From Clostridia bacterium (lineage in GTDB: Bacteria; Bacillota; Clostridia; Oscillospirales; CAG-382): 54,427 bases of DNA. The notes under the pieces are model-generated. The model had not been told where the DNA came from. It was given only the letters and a program-made list of their open reading frames with translations, and searched no databases. The stretch is from assembly GCA_017561145.1 (NCBI GenBank), contig JAFZDO010000022.1, positions 1 through 54,427 on the forward strand. Direction: 5' to 3'. Shown here piece after piece: positions 37,769 to 45,674 of this stretch. Position numbers and translations under genes: made by a program. Position 1 is the first letter of the stretch; each line of letters begins with the position of its first letter.

Positions 37769-40700
37769 ATGAAACGTTTTAACCTTTTTTCCGCAATATT
37801 GGCGGTTGTATTGGTCGTTTCTATGTGCATCCTTCCTGCAGCGGCAACTGTTGCACAAGCGACCGAAAGCAAGACTGCTTGTTTTCGCGGAGACGTAAAC
37901 AACAATGGCGAGATTGAAAAGTATGACTACATTCTTGTCAAACGCTATATTATGAAAACCGTCACGTTCACCGATGAACAGTTGGTCAGCGGTGACGTAA
38001 ATGCGAACGGCGAGCTTGAAAAGTTTGACTATATCCTTATCAAGCGCCACGTTATGAAGACATATACAATCGAGGAAAAGCACAACGTAATAAGCGTTGA
38101 AGCAAAGGACGCAACCTGTACCGAAAAAGGCAATATTGCCTATTTCACTTGTGCCGATTGCGGTAAATGCTTCTCGGATGCAACTGCCAAAAACGAAATC
38201 ACTCTCGAAAGCACAGTGGTTACTACAAACGAACACAAAACCGTTCTTCACGAGGCAGTTGATGTTACCTGTACCGAAAACGGAAGCGTTGCATATTATT
38301 CGTGCGAAGACTGCGAAAAGCTTTTCTTGGATAAAGATGCAAAGCAAGAAATAGCATTCTCCCAGACTATCATCGTAACCGACGGTCACGTTGAAGTAAT
38401 TGATAAGGCGGTAGAATCAACGTGTTCGCAGACCGGTTTGACCGAGGGCAAGCATTGCGGTGCTTGCGGTGATGTATTAGTTCCTCAAACCGAGACAGCT
38501 AAAAAACAACACACGCCGAGCGTTGCCAGCTGTACAGCGGATCAAACCTGTACCGTATGCGGAGAGTTCCTTAATGGACCGAGCGGTCATATCGAAGGCA
38601 CCGAAGCAACATGTACAGAGGATCAGATCTGTATCGTTTGTAACGCAACCTTAAACGAGGCAACTGGCCATAACTTGGAGTTCGTTCCCGAACAGGATCC
38701 TGTTGACAACAATAACCCCGGTAATCGCGCTCACTGGTATTGCGATAAATGTCAAAAGTATTATCTTGATGAAGCTGCAACCGAGGAAGTTCCTTATGAA
38801 TATATTCCCTGGAAGCTTTTTAAGATAACATATTATTGCGATGAGATCAAATCCAAACAAACCGTATGGTATAAATTGGGCGAAGAAGTGGAAGACCTTC
38901 TTTATCTCGAAATCGCCGGATATGACTTTAAATATTGGGTTGACGGCAACGACAAGAGAGTAAACGGCATTTCTGCAAATAATACCGAAAACATTGAGCT
39001 TTATGCGAAAGTTGATCTTGAAATTTATACGATTTACCTTGGCGGCACTTGGAAATACGATCCAATAGAGTATACTATTGAAGACACCGTGGTACTTCCT
39101 GAGCCTATTGAAGACGGCTTGACCTTTGCAGGTTGGAGAGAAGAAGCTCCCGAGAATTCAACAAAAAAAGTCGAGGAATACACGGATAGCGTTGGCATTA
39201 CCAGATGGCGTGTTAACAAAGGAACAACGGGCGATATTGAATTGATGGCGCAATGGAAAGATAATCGTAATCTCATTGTCTCCGATAAAAGAGCCGCAGC
39301 CGAGCGTTATATTAACAGCGGATACGATGAAACGGAAAAAGTTTATTGGTTCTTATATAGCTTAGGCGAAATTCAAAACGTAGTTTTAGACCCCGATAAC
39401 AGTTTGGTTAAAACCAAACATAACGGGGGACATATCGCAGGTTCGCTTACATTGGCTGAAACTACAACAATTGAAAAAGCGCTTTCCGAAAGCGTTGCAA
39501 CAACAATCTCTCACACTGTTACTTCAAGCACCGATTGGAGTAAAGGAAGCGATTGGGAAGAGACGCTTTCCGTTGGTCAGGACGTTAACGTAACCGTCGG
39601 CTCTGAGGCTGGATGTGACTTTGCTAAAGTAAAAGCTGAAATGTCGGTTGGTATTTCCTTAGAAGCCAGCGCAAGCGTTGGCGGAAGCTTCGAAATTGGC
39701 GGAGGCAGAGACGAAACTGATGAAAATTCCGAAACTATTGAAACAACATTAGCATATAATACCTCGATAAGCCAATCTAAGGAAAGAACTATTTCTTTCT
39801 CGCATGATGTTGCACCCGGCAACTATTATTACGCAAATGTTGGTACCGTTAAGGTTTATGCGTTTATAGTATTTGATCCTGTTAAGAAAAGCTATGAATT
39901 GGAAACTATCAATATTTTAAACCCCGAAACCACTACCGCGGTTTTGAGTGACGAAAAGAAGGATCGCGAATATGTTTCCGAATCGTTCCTGTATGATTTT
40001 GATATTATAGGAATTCGCGATGAGGTTACCGGCAACTATTTTGTTCAATATTCTGCGAATAACCTTACAACTGACAATGTAGTTAAAATGTATCCCATAA
40101 ACACTGACGTTGTTTTGGAAAACAACCCTTTTAAATATACAGGTTATACCTATGTTAATTGGGCTACTAATCATGACGTTAAGTATTCTGCAGGCGAAAC
40201 AGTTAACAACGTAGCGGAGCCTGGTAAATTGCTTGTGCTTAACGCGCAGTGGAGCGCTAACGCATATACCGTTAAATATAACGCAAACAAGCCGAGCAAT
40301 GCAAGTAAATCCGTTACCGGTATGCCTTCGAATATAAGCGCCGTATATGACAGCAGCTTTAAACTCGGCGCAGCACCGTCGCTCACCGGTTGGACGTTTG
40401 GCGGTTGGTATTCGGATGCCGCATGCACAAAGAAAGTAGGCGGAGCTAATGACACTGTGGTCAACCTGACCTCGACTCTTAATGGCACTGTTAACCTTTA
40501 CGCAAAGTGGACTGCAAATACCTATACAGTTGTATATAATGCAAATGGAGGCAGTGGCAGCACCGCATCTACAAAACATACCGTTGATACAAACGGCGCA
40601 TTAGCAAAAAGTGGCTTTACCCGTTCGGGTTATACCTGCGTCGGCTGGGCTTGGAATAAAGACTCTGTAACCCCCGATTTTGTAAATGGACAGAATATCG

Positions 40701-41164
40701 TAAACCAAAACTATACAGCTAACGCAACTATTACGCTTTATGCGGTATGGGTTAAGACAAGTTCGAAAACTTCGTTCGAAGGTAGGTCTATTGATTTGTC
40801 CGAAGGAAAATCGCAAAAGGATGAAATTTCAACCGGATTTAATTTGTCGAATTTAAAGAAAAACGGCTATACGAAAGCGACTATTACTATTAAATTCGAT
40901 CATAAATCAGAAGATGACCCGATAATGTTTAATGACGCAAAATTAGCGGTCGTTGCAAAAGACGCAACCCTATACAGCAACACGTGGTCATTAGCCGACA
41001 TGCCGGGAAGCTGGGATGACACAACTGTTTCATTCTCGGTTAACTTAGATCAATTAAACAGCGATGGTTCGTTCTCTGTTATCTTTTCTCAACCTACTGG
41101 TACAGGTTGGACTGAAGACTGGTGGCTCGGAACAACGATTGTTACTGTAACTGCAACAAGATAA
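37769..41164 (+). CDS. Large secreted multidomain protein: dockerin-type module, Cys-rich repeats, InlB-type B-repeats and a beta-rich pore-former-like core
   Basis: An 1131-residue protein. Signal peptide 1-33; dockerin-like pair 41-100 with two intact calcium loops (DVNNNGEIEKYD, DVNANGELEKFD); Cys-containing repeats ~100-345 (CTEKGNIAYFTCADCGKCF type); B-repeats at ~350-495 and ~775-990 (GYTFxGWYS/YAKW type); an intervening ~500-725 of long Ser/Thr-rich alternating strands (TTISHTVTSSTDWSKG; ISFSHDVAPGNYYYANVG) resembling aerolysin/ETX-MTX2 pore-formers; and an unrecognised beta-rich C-terminus. No LPXTG or anchor, so it is secreted or docked through the dockerin. A perfect -35, an XRE operator pair and a terminator define it as a single-gene regulated unit. 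The pore-former comparison is inference. Confidence 0.75.
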   Translation: MKRFNLFSAILAVVLVVSMCILPAAATVAQATESKTACFRGDVNNNGEIEKYDYILVKRYIMKTVTFTDEQLVSGDVNANGELEKFDYILIKRHVMKTYTIEEKHNVISVEAKDATCTEKGNIAYFTCADCGKCFSDATAKNEITLESTVVTTNEHKTVLHEAVDVTCTENGSVAYYSCEDCEKLFLDKDAKQEIAFSQTIIVTDGHVEVIDKAVESTCSQTGLTEGKHCGACGDVLVPQTETAKKQHTPSVASCTADQTCTVCGEFLNGPSGHIEGTEATCTEDQICIVCNATLNEATGHNLEFVPEQDPVDNNNPGNRAHWYCDKCQKYYLDEAATEEVPYEYIPWKLFKITYYCDEIKSKQTVWYKLGEEVEDLLYLEIAGYDFKYWVDGNDKRVNGISANNTENIELYAKVDLEIYTIYLGGTWKYDPIEYTIEDTVVLPEPIEDGLTFAGWREEAPENSTKKVEEYTDSVGITRWRVNKGTTGDIELMAQWKDNRNLIVSDKRAAAERYINSGYDETEKVYWFLYSLGEIQNVVLDPDNSLVKTKHNGGHIAGSLTLAETTTIEKALSESVATTISHTVTSSTDWSKGSDWEETLSVGQDVNVTVGSEAGCDFAKVKAEMSVGISLEASASVGGSFEIGGGRDETDENSETIETTLAYNTSISQSKERTISFSHDVAPGNYYYANVGTVKVYAFIVFDPVKKSYELETINILNPETTTAVLSDEKKDREYVSESFLYDFDIIGIRDEVTGNYFVQYSANNLTTDNVVKMYPINTDVVLENNPFKYTGYTYVNWATNHDVKYSAGETVNNVAEPGKLLVLNAQWSANAYTVKYNANKPSNASKSVTGMPSNISAVYDSSFKLGAAPSLTGWTFGGWYSDAACTKKVGGANDTVVNLTSTLNGTVNLYAKWTANTYTVVYNANGGSGSTASTKHTVDTNGALAKSGFTRSGYTCVGWAWNKDSVTPDFVNGQNIVNQNYTANATITLYAVWVKTSSKTSFEGRSIDLSEGKSQKDEISTGFNLSNLKKNGYTKATITIKFDHKSEDDPIMFNDAKLAVVAKDATLYSNTWSLADMPGSWDDTTVSFSVNLDQLNSDGSFSVIFSQPTGTGWTEDWWLGTTIVTVTATR

Positions 41165-41185
41165 TCATTTTTAATACCCAACAAC

Positions 41186-41216
41186 AAAAAGGACTTCCGA
41201 TTCGGAAGTCCTTTTT
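41186..41216. terminator. Terminator after the large secreted protein
   Basis: AAAAAGGACTTCCGA / TCGGAAGTCCTTTTT, a perfect 15-bp inverted repeat with A and T tails. Confidence 0.92.
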
Positions 41217-41263
41217 ATGTTGTGTGAGCGATGGGGCATTTTACTTTATTTTGGTGTTTTCGA

Positions 41264-41743
41264 CTATTCCTTACCGCCGTACCTATAAAGCGCATCGCCC
41301 GAAAGGCGGTAGGTTGTCCATTCGTTCATCGGCTTTGCTCCGAGCGAGAGATAGAAATCGATGCTCGGTTGATTCCAATCGAGGCAGGACCACTCCATAC
41401 GGCCGCATTTTCGCTCGTTTGCGATACGCGCAAGCTCTAAGATCAACGCCTTGCCGTGTCCGCGCTTTCTGTATTCGGGAAGCACGAAAAGATCCTCAAG
41501 ATAAATACCCGCCCTTCCGACAAAGGTCGAAAAATTATGGAAAAAGAGCGCAAATCCGATTTCGCGACCGTCCTCAAGGGCGAATATGACCTCCGCCTTT
41601 TGCTTTTCGAATATCCATTCGCGAAGCAGATCCTCGGTGGCGACCACATCGTCGGACATTTTTTCGTATTCCGCGAGTCCCTTGATAAATTCGAGTATCA
41701 AGGCGCAATCGTCTGCCGTTGCGTTTCTGAATTCGGTTTTCAT
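41264..41743 (-). CDS. GNAT acetyltransferase, spermidine/spermine N1-acetyltransferase (SSAT)-like
   Basis: A 159-residue protein matching the SSAT branch of GNAT: ATADDCALILEFIKGLAEYE at the start, YLEDLFVLPEYRKRGHGKAL as the CoA-binding motif, and MEWSCLDWNQPSIDFYLSLGA. It probably acetylates a polyamine, thialysine or similar amine. Its start overlaps the radical SAM stop (ATGA), so the two are coupled. Substrate not proven. Confidence 0.88.
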   Translation of the reverse strand: MKTEFRNATADDCALILEFIKGLAEYEKMSDDVVATEDLLREWIFEKQKAEVIFALEDGREIGFALFFHNFSTFVGRAGIYLEDLFVLPEYRKRGHGKALILELARIANERKCGRMEWSCLDWNQPSIDFYLSLGAKPMNEWTTYRLSGDALYRYGGKE

Positions 41744-42645
41744 ATTAATATACCCTCACCTTGTTGTAGATCTTCGCGCTCCATTCTTCGCGCAATTTCG
41801 TTCATAACGGTTTTTTTGTCCGCACTCCAAAGCGGCGCGACAAGGAATTTTTTCGGCGCGTCGCCGGTTATTCGGTGGACGACGACGTCCTTTGGCAAAC
41901 GGCGGATGCAATCAAACAAAATATCAACGTATTCGTCGAAGCTTAATACTTTAAACAAGCCCTTTTCGTAATCATCGCAAAGGTCGGTGCCCTTAAGCAC
42001 GTGAAGAAGCTGTAATTTTATCCCCTTTGTGCCGCAGCTAATTGCAAAATCGACGGTGTTGAGCATATCGGCTTTAGTTTCGTCGGGAAGTCCTAAAATA
42101 ACGTGGGTGATCACCTCGATCCCGACAGAATTAAGCGAACGCACCGCTTTTTCATAAATTTCGTTTTTATAGCAACGGCGGATATTAACTGCCGTTTTTT
42201 CGTTTGCGGTCTGTAACCCCAATTCCACCCAGACAGGCTTTTGCTTGTTAAGCTCGGCAAGTAAGCTGATTACCTCATCGGGCAGACAGTCGGGGCGTGT
42301 CGCAATCGAAAGCGCAACGATATCCTCCCGCGCGATGACTTGCGAAAACACGCTTTTAAGCAGCTCAGTCGGCGCATAGGTGTTTGTGTAGCTTTGGAAA
42401 TAGGCGATAAATTTTTTTGCCTTGGTCTTTTTTAAGACTAATTCCTTCGCGCGTTCTATTTGTTCGTTTATATTCCGTCCGGTTGATGCAAAATGCGAGC
42501 TTCCCGCAAGGCAAAAGCTGCATCCGCGCGTGTCGAGCGTTCCGTCGCGGTTAGGGCAGGTAAAGCCCAAATCGAGCGACAGCTTATAAACCTTTTCGCC
42601 GAATTTTTCCTTTAGATAATCGTTGAGTGAATAATATCTTGCCAT
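41740..42645 (-). CDS. TIGR01212-family radical SAM protein (YhcC-like)
   Basis: A 301-residue protein with Cys30, Cys42 and Cys45 (GFTCPNRDGTLDTRGCSFC), the unusual CX11CX2C cluster motif of the YhcC/TIGR01212 group, followed by a partial TIM barrel (IATRPDCLPDEVISLL; WVELGLQTAN). Function of the family is not established; tRNA or protein modification is often guessed. The ATG at 42645 has GAGG 8 nt upstream; the frame extends two codons to 42651, too close to the site. Confidence 0.9.
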   Translation of the reverse strand: MARYYSLNDYLKEKFGEKVYKLSLDLGFTCPNRDGTLDTRGCSFCLAGSSHFASTGRNINEQIERAKELVLKKTKAKKFIAYFQSYTNTYAPTELLKSVFSQVIAREDIVALSIATRPDCLPDEVISLLAELNKQKPVWVELGLQTANEKTAVNIRRCYKNEIYEKAVRSLNSVGIEVITHVILGLPDETKADMLNTVDFAISCGTKGIKLQLLHVLKGTDLCDDYEKGLFKVLSFDEYVDILFDCIRRLPKDVVVHRITGDAPKKFLVAPLWSADKKTVMNEIARRMEREDLQQGEGILI

Positions 42646-42702
42646 AATCATAACCTCGTAACGGCATTATATCAAAAAAACAAACGATAATCAAGAAAAT
42701 CA

Positions 42703-42731
42703 TTGACTCCGCTTTTGTAATTTGTTAAAAT
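42703..42731 (+). promoter_or_regulatory. Promoter of the isomerase-like gene at 42784
   Basis: TTGACT (42703-42708), 17 nt, TAAAAT (42726-42731). Confidence 0.75.
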
Positions 42732-42783
42732 CAAGCGAGAATAGATTTTATCTCGCAAATATTGCGAAGTAAGGAGATAGATT

Positions 42784-43650
42784 ATGCTTAAAATTTCTAC
42801 CGAAATAAAATCCGCATCCAGGTTTGTCGGTGAAAGAAAGGCAATTGAGCTTATCGCGAAGGCAGGCTTTGACGCTTGGGACTTTTCGATGTTTTCGATG
42901 ATACATTACGACTGGAAGACTCGCGTCGGCACGTTGACCGACCATCCGATTGCGGGCAAGGATGCATATAAGTTCGCGCGTGAGCTCAAGGACATCGGCG
43001 AAAGCTTTGGTATCGTTTGCAACCAATCTCACGCACCCCACCCGACCTATTGCAAGGAAATTGCAGACTGCTATGAAAAATGCATCGAGCTTACCGCTGA
43101 AGCGGGCGGAAAAATTTGTATCATCCACCCCGATAACTACAAGCCCGCCGAGGAAAATGCCGAAATTTTCAACCGCTTGTTGCCTGTCGCAAAGGGCTGC
43201 GGTGTGAAAATTGCAACCGAAAATATGTGGAACTGGTGCGAGGAAACGAAATCTGCCGCACCTGCCGCCTGCAGTGACCCGAAAAGCTTTTTGGATCACC
43301 TGAACGCCGTAAACGATGAATACTTGGTTGCCTGCCTCGATATCGGACATTCCGAAATGGCAGGGCTCAACACAAGCGCACCCGAAATGATCGACGCGTT
43401 AGGCGCTCACCTTCAGGCGCTTCATATCCACGATAACGATAAACGCGGCGACCGCCATGCGATCCCCTTTTCGATGAATATCGATTTCGACGCGGTAGCA
43501 AAGGCGTTGAAGCGCAATAATTATCAGGGTTATCTCACACTCGAAGCAGTAAACCACCTTAGCAGCTATAATGCCGAAAACCTTTTCGTAGGCATTCAAG
43601 AGCTTGCCGCCGCGGCAAAAAAGCTCGGCTCGATGATAGAGAACGCATAA
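42784..43650 (+). CDS. Sugar phosphate isomerase/epimerase-like TIM barrel
   Basis: A 288-residue protein with the metal-site pattern of xylose-isomerase-like barrels: QSHAPHP, IIHPDNY, ATENMWNW (Glu), CLDIGHSEMAG, HIHDNDKRGDRH and a final TLEAV strand. Likely epimerises or isomerises a sugar, possibly inosose-like compounds; substrate not inferable. AAGGAG precedes the ATG and it has its own promoter. Confidence 0.85.
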   Translation: MLKISTEIKSASRFVGERKAIELIAKAGFDAWDFSMFSMIHYDWKTRVGTLTDHPIAGKDAYKFARELKDIGESFGIVCNQSHAPHPTYCKEIADCYEKCIELTAEAGGKICIIHPDNYKPAEENAEIFNRLLPVAKGCGVKIATENMWNWCEETKSAAPAACSDPKSFLDHLNAVNDEYLVACLDIGHSEMAGLNTSAPEMIDALGAHLQALHIHDNDKRGDRHAIPFSMNIDFDAVAKALKRNNYQGYLTLEAVNHLSSYNAENLFVGIQELAAAAKKLGSMIENA

Positions 43651-43661
43651 AGCGATGCTTC

Positions 43662-43690
43662 TTGACAAATTTTTGCGTATATAATAAAAT
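43662..43690 (+). promoter_or_regulatory. Promoter of the CBM9-like/deacetylase operon
   Basis: TTGACA (43662-43667), 17 nt, TAAAAT (43685-43690). Confidence 0.85.
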
Positions 43691-43719
43691 GTACACATAA
43701 AGTTACGGAGGAAAATAAA

Positions 43720-44316
43720 ATGAGCTATATTATTCGCGTGGAAAAGGAAATTGATTTTTCGCGTGCCGATAAGGCAATGATATCCACCTATAAATGGACA
43801 GAGGGCTACACGCCCGAAGCGTTTGCAGAGCTGATTTACGTTGAAGACAAGGGTTTTGCGCTTCGTATGACCGCAAAGGAAGCGAATCCGTTGGCTGTGA
43901 ACACCGAATATAATCAGCCTGTTTACGAGGACAGCTGTCTTGAATTTTTCGTAAGATTCAATCCCGATGACCCCAAATATATGAACTTTGAAATGAACTC
44001 CAACGGCGCATTCCTTTCGGCGGTGCGCGTTGACCGTTCGAATAAGACACCCATTCACACACTTGCGGACCTTCCCGTTGTTAAGGCGACCAAGGGCGAT
44101 GATTTCTGGACGGTAGAGGCGTTTTTCACTCTCGACTTCATCGGCAAGACCTTCGGAAAGACCGAATTCAGCCGCGGAGAGGTGTTGAAGGGCAACTTCT
44201 ATAAGTGCGGCGACAAGACCGAAATTCCTCACTTCGGTATGTGGTCGCCCATCGACAGCGAAAAGCCCAATTTCCACCAACCCCAATTTTTCGGTGAAAT
44301 GGAGATAGAAAAATGA
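43720..44316 (+). CDS. Carbohydrate-binding family 9-like protein
   Basis: A 198-residue protein resembling family-9-like carbohydrate-binding modules (DUF1083): YNQPVYEDSCLEFFVRFNP, YMNFEMNSNGAFL and TVEAFFTLDFIGKTFG. No signal peptide or anchor is present, which is unusual for a carbohydrate-binding module and suggests either a cytosolic role or a different function of the fold. GGAGG precedes the ATG; its stop overlaps the deacetylase start (ATGA), so the two are coupled. Confidence 0.8.
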   Translation: MSYIIRVEKEIDFSRADKAMISTYKWTEGYTPEAFAELIYVEDKGFALRMTAKEANPLAVNTEYNQPVYEDSCLEFFVRFNPDDPKYMNFEMNSNGAFLSAVRVDRSNKTPIHTLADLPVVKATKGDDFWTVEAFFTLDFIGKTFGKTEFSRGEVLKGNFYKCGDKTEIPHFGMWSPIDSEKPNFHQPQFFGEMEIEK

Positions 44317-45473
44317 AAAAATTGATTGCGTCGCTCCTTGTCCTCGCAACCGTTTTTACATTTATTTCAATATTCCCCGCTTGCCACGCACAGGCAAAAG
44401 CCGAATTGCCCGAGATAAGCTGGTTCGTTACGGGCATGACGGTCGGATCCGCGCGTGAGATCTCTCCTGCGATTTTAGAGATCAAGCGCGATTCCAAAAC
44501 GCTCGACGCTTCCGAAGCTATCGCCTCGGGCGATACGGTCGTTACTGCAAACGGCGAATACGTTGCCTGGGTGCTCGGTGACGTTGCCGAAAAGGGAAAG
44601 GCGGACGCCTATTCCTATATCCTTATCAAGCGTTTTTGCCTTAAGACCTACGAGCTTAACGAGCAGGAGCTTTTCTGTGCCGATATCAACAAGGACGGCA
44701 ATATAAATTCCTACGATTACATTCTCGAAAAGCGTATTTGTCTTAAGACCTACACGTTAAAAACTCCCGAAAACAGCGCAGGCGTTCCGATATTGCTTTA
44801 TCACCATATGCTTACCGATGCGGACAAAAATACCGACCAGTGGCGCAACAACGATATAACCATTGCGACAAGCGAATTCCGCAGACATATGAAGATGCTC
44901 AAGGATAACGGCTATAACGTCGCTACCGTTGAGGAGGTCGTTGCCTACGTGCGCGGCGAGATACTTTTGCCGAAGAAGAGCATAGTTCTTTGCTTCGACG
45001 ACGGCTATAAGTCCAACACCTATTATGCCGCACCCATCTTGCGCGAATTCGGATATAAGGCGACAGTATTTTCGATAATGAGCCTTTTCGACGGTCAGTA
45101 TCAGGACTGGTACGACGTTTCCTCGCTTCAGCACATCACACGCAAGGATCTTGCTTCGTTCTCCGACGTGCTCGACCAACAATGTCATACCTGGGCAAAC
45201 CACAATCACTTGTCACAGCAAAGCTACAATCAGGTTTATAACGACCTTATGCAATCGCAAAATTGCGAAAAATACAAATATTTCGCATATCCCTACGGCG
45301 ATTACGATGCGGAAGTGATCAACGCCGTTAAGGCGGCGGGCTTCCTTGCGGCAGTCACCACCGAGGAGCGCAATGCCGTACCCGGTGACAAAATCTATGA
45401 AATTCCGCGTTATACCGTCACTTCTCCGATGAGCGATTCCGATTATCTTAAATTGATCGGCAAAGCAGGATAA
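44313..45473 (+). CDS. Secreted polysaccharide deacetylase with N-terminal dockerin-like module
   Basis: A 386-residue protein with a signal peptide (LIASLLVLATVFTFISIF), a dockerin-like module at ~87-150, and a CE4 domain at ~157-370: LLYHHM, LCFDDGYKSN (metal-binding Asp), HTWANHNH (His ligands), FAYPYGDYD. It would remove N- or O-acetyl groups from peptidoglycan or another polysaccharide outside the cell. In the dockerin the second loop (DINKDGNINSYD) is intact but the first (DVAEKGKADAYS) lacks several calcium ligands. Coupled to the CBM9-like gene. Confidence 0.9.
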   Translation: MKKLIASLLVLATVFTFISIFPACHAQAKAELPEISWFVTGMTVGSAREISPAILEIKRDSKTLDASEAIASGDTVVTANGEYVAWVLGDVAEKGKADAYSYILIKRFCLKTYELNEQELFCADINKDGNINSYDYILEKRICLKTYTLKTPENSAGVPILLYHHMLTDADKNTDQWRNNDITIATSEFRRHMKMLKDNGYNVATVEEVVAYVRGEILLPKKSIVLCFDDGYKSNTYYAAPILREFGYKATVFSIMSLFDGQYQDWYDVSSLQHITRKDLASFSDVLDQQCHTWANHNHLSQQSYNQVYNDLMQSQNCEKYKYFAYPYGDYDAEVINAVKAAGFLAAVTTEERNAVPGDKIYEIPRYTVTSPMSDSDYLKLIGKAG

Positions 45474-45476
45474 AAC

Positions 45477-45505
45477 AAAAGACCACCTTCACGGGTGGTC
45501 TTTTT
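45477..45505. terminator. Terminator after the deacetylase
   Basis: AAGACCACC / GGTGGTCTT type stem (45481-45500 core) with A4 before and T5 after, between convergent genes. Confidence 0.88.
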
Positions 45506-45514
45506 GTTTTTTAC

Positions 45515-45601
45515 TTAACCGCAGCAGCAAAGAATAATAACCGCGATAAGAATGATAATCCAGCAATTGTTGTTGCCGAAGAACGAATCAAAGCAGCCCA
45601 T
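45515..45601 (-). CDS. 28-residue YjcZ-like micropeptide
   Basis: ATG at 45601 with GGAGGC 7 nt upstream encodes MGCFDSFFGNNNCW then a hydrophobic IIILIAVIIL and terminal CCCG, ending at TAA 45515-45517. The pattern (short polar head, one hydrophobic run, Cys/Gly end) is that of YjcZ-type small sporulation proteins. Upstream, CATAATCT (45627-45634) with a CACA about 16 nt before it resembles a sigma-E/K -10/-35 arrangement. Too short for default gene callers. The sporulation link is inference. Confidence 0.72.
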   Translation of the reverse strand: MGCFDSFFGNNNCWIIILIAVIILCCCG

Positions 45602-45674
45602 TGCAATGCCTCCCTTCACTACTTAAAGATTATGAAGGCGTTGCCGTTTGTGTGCCAAATATTTTTAGCAGGTC

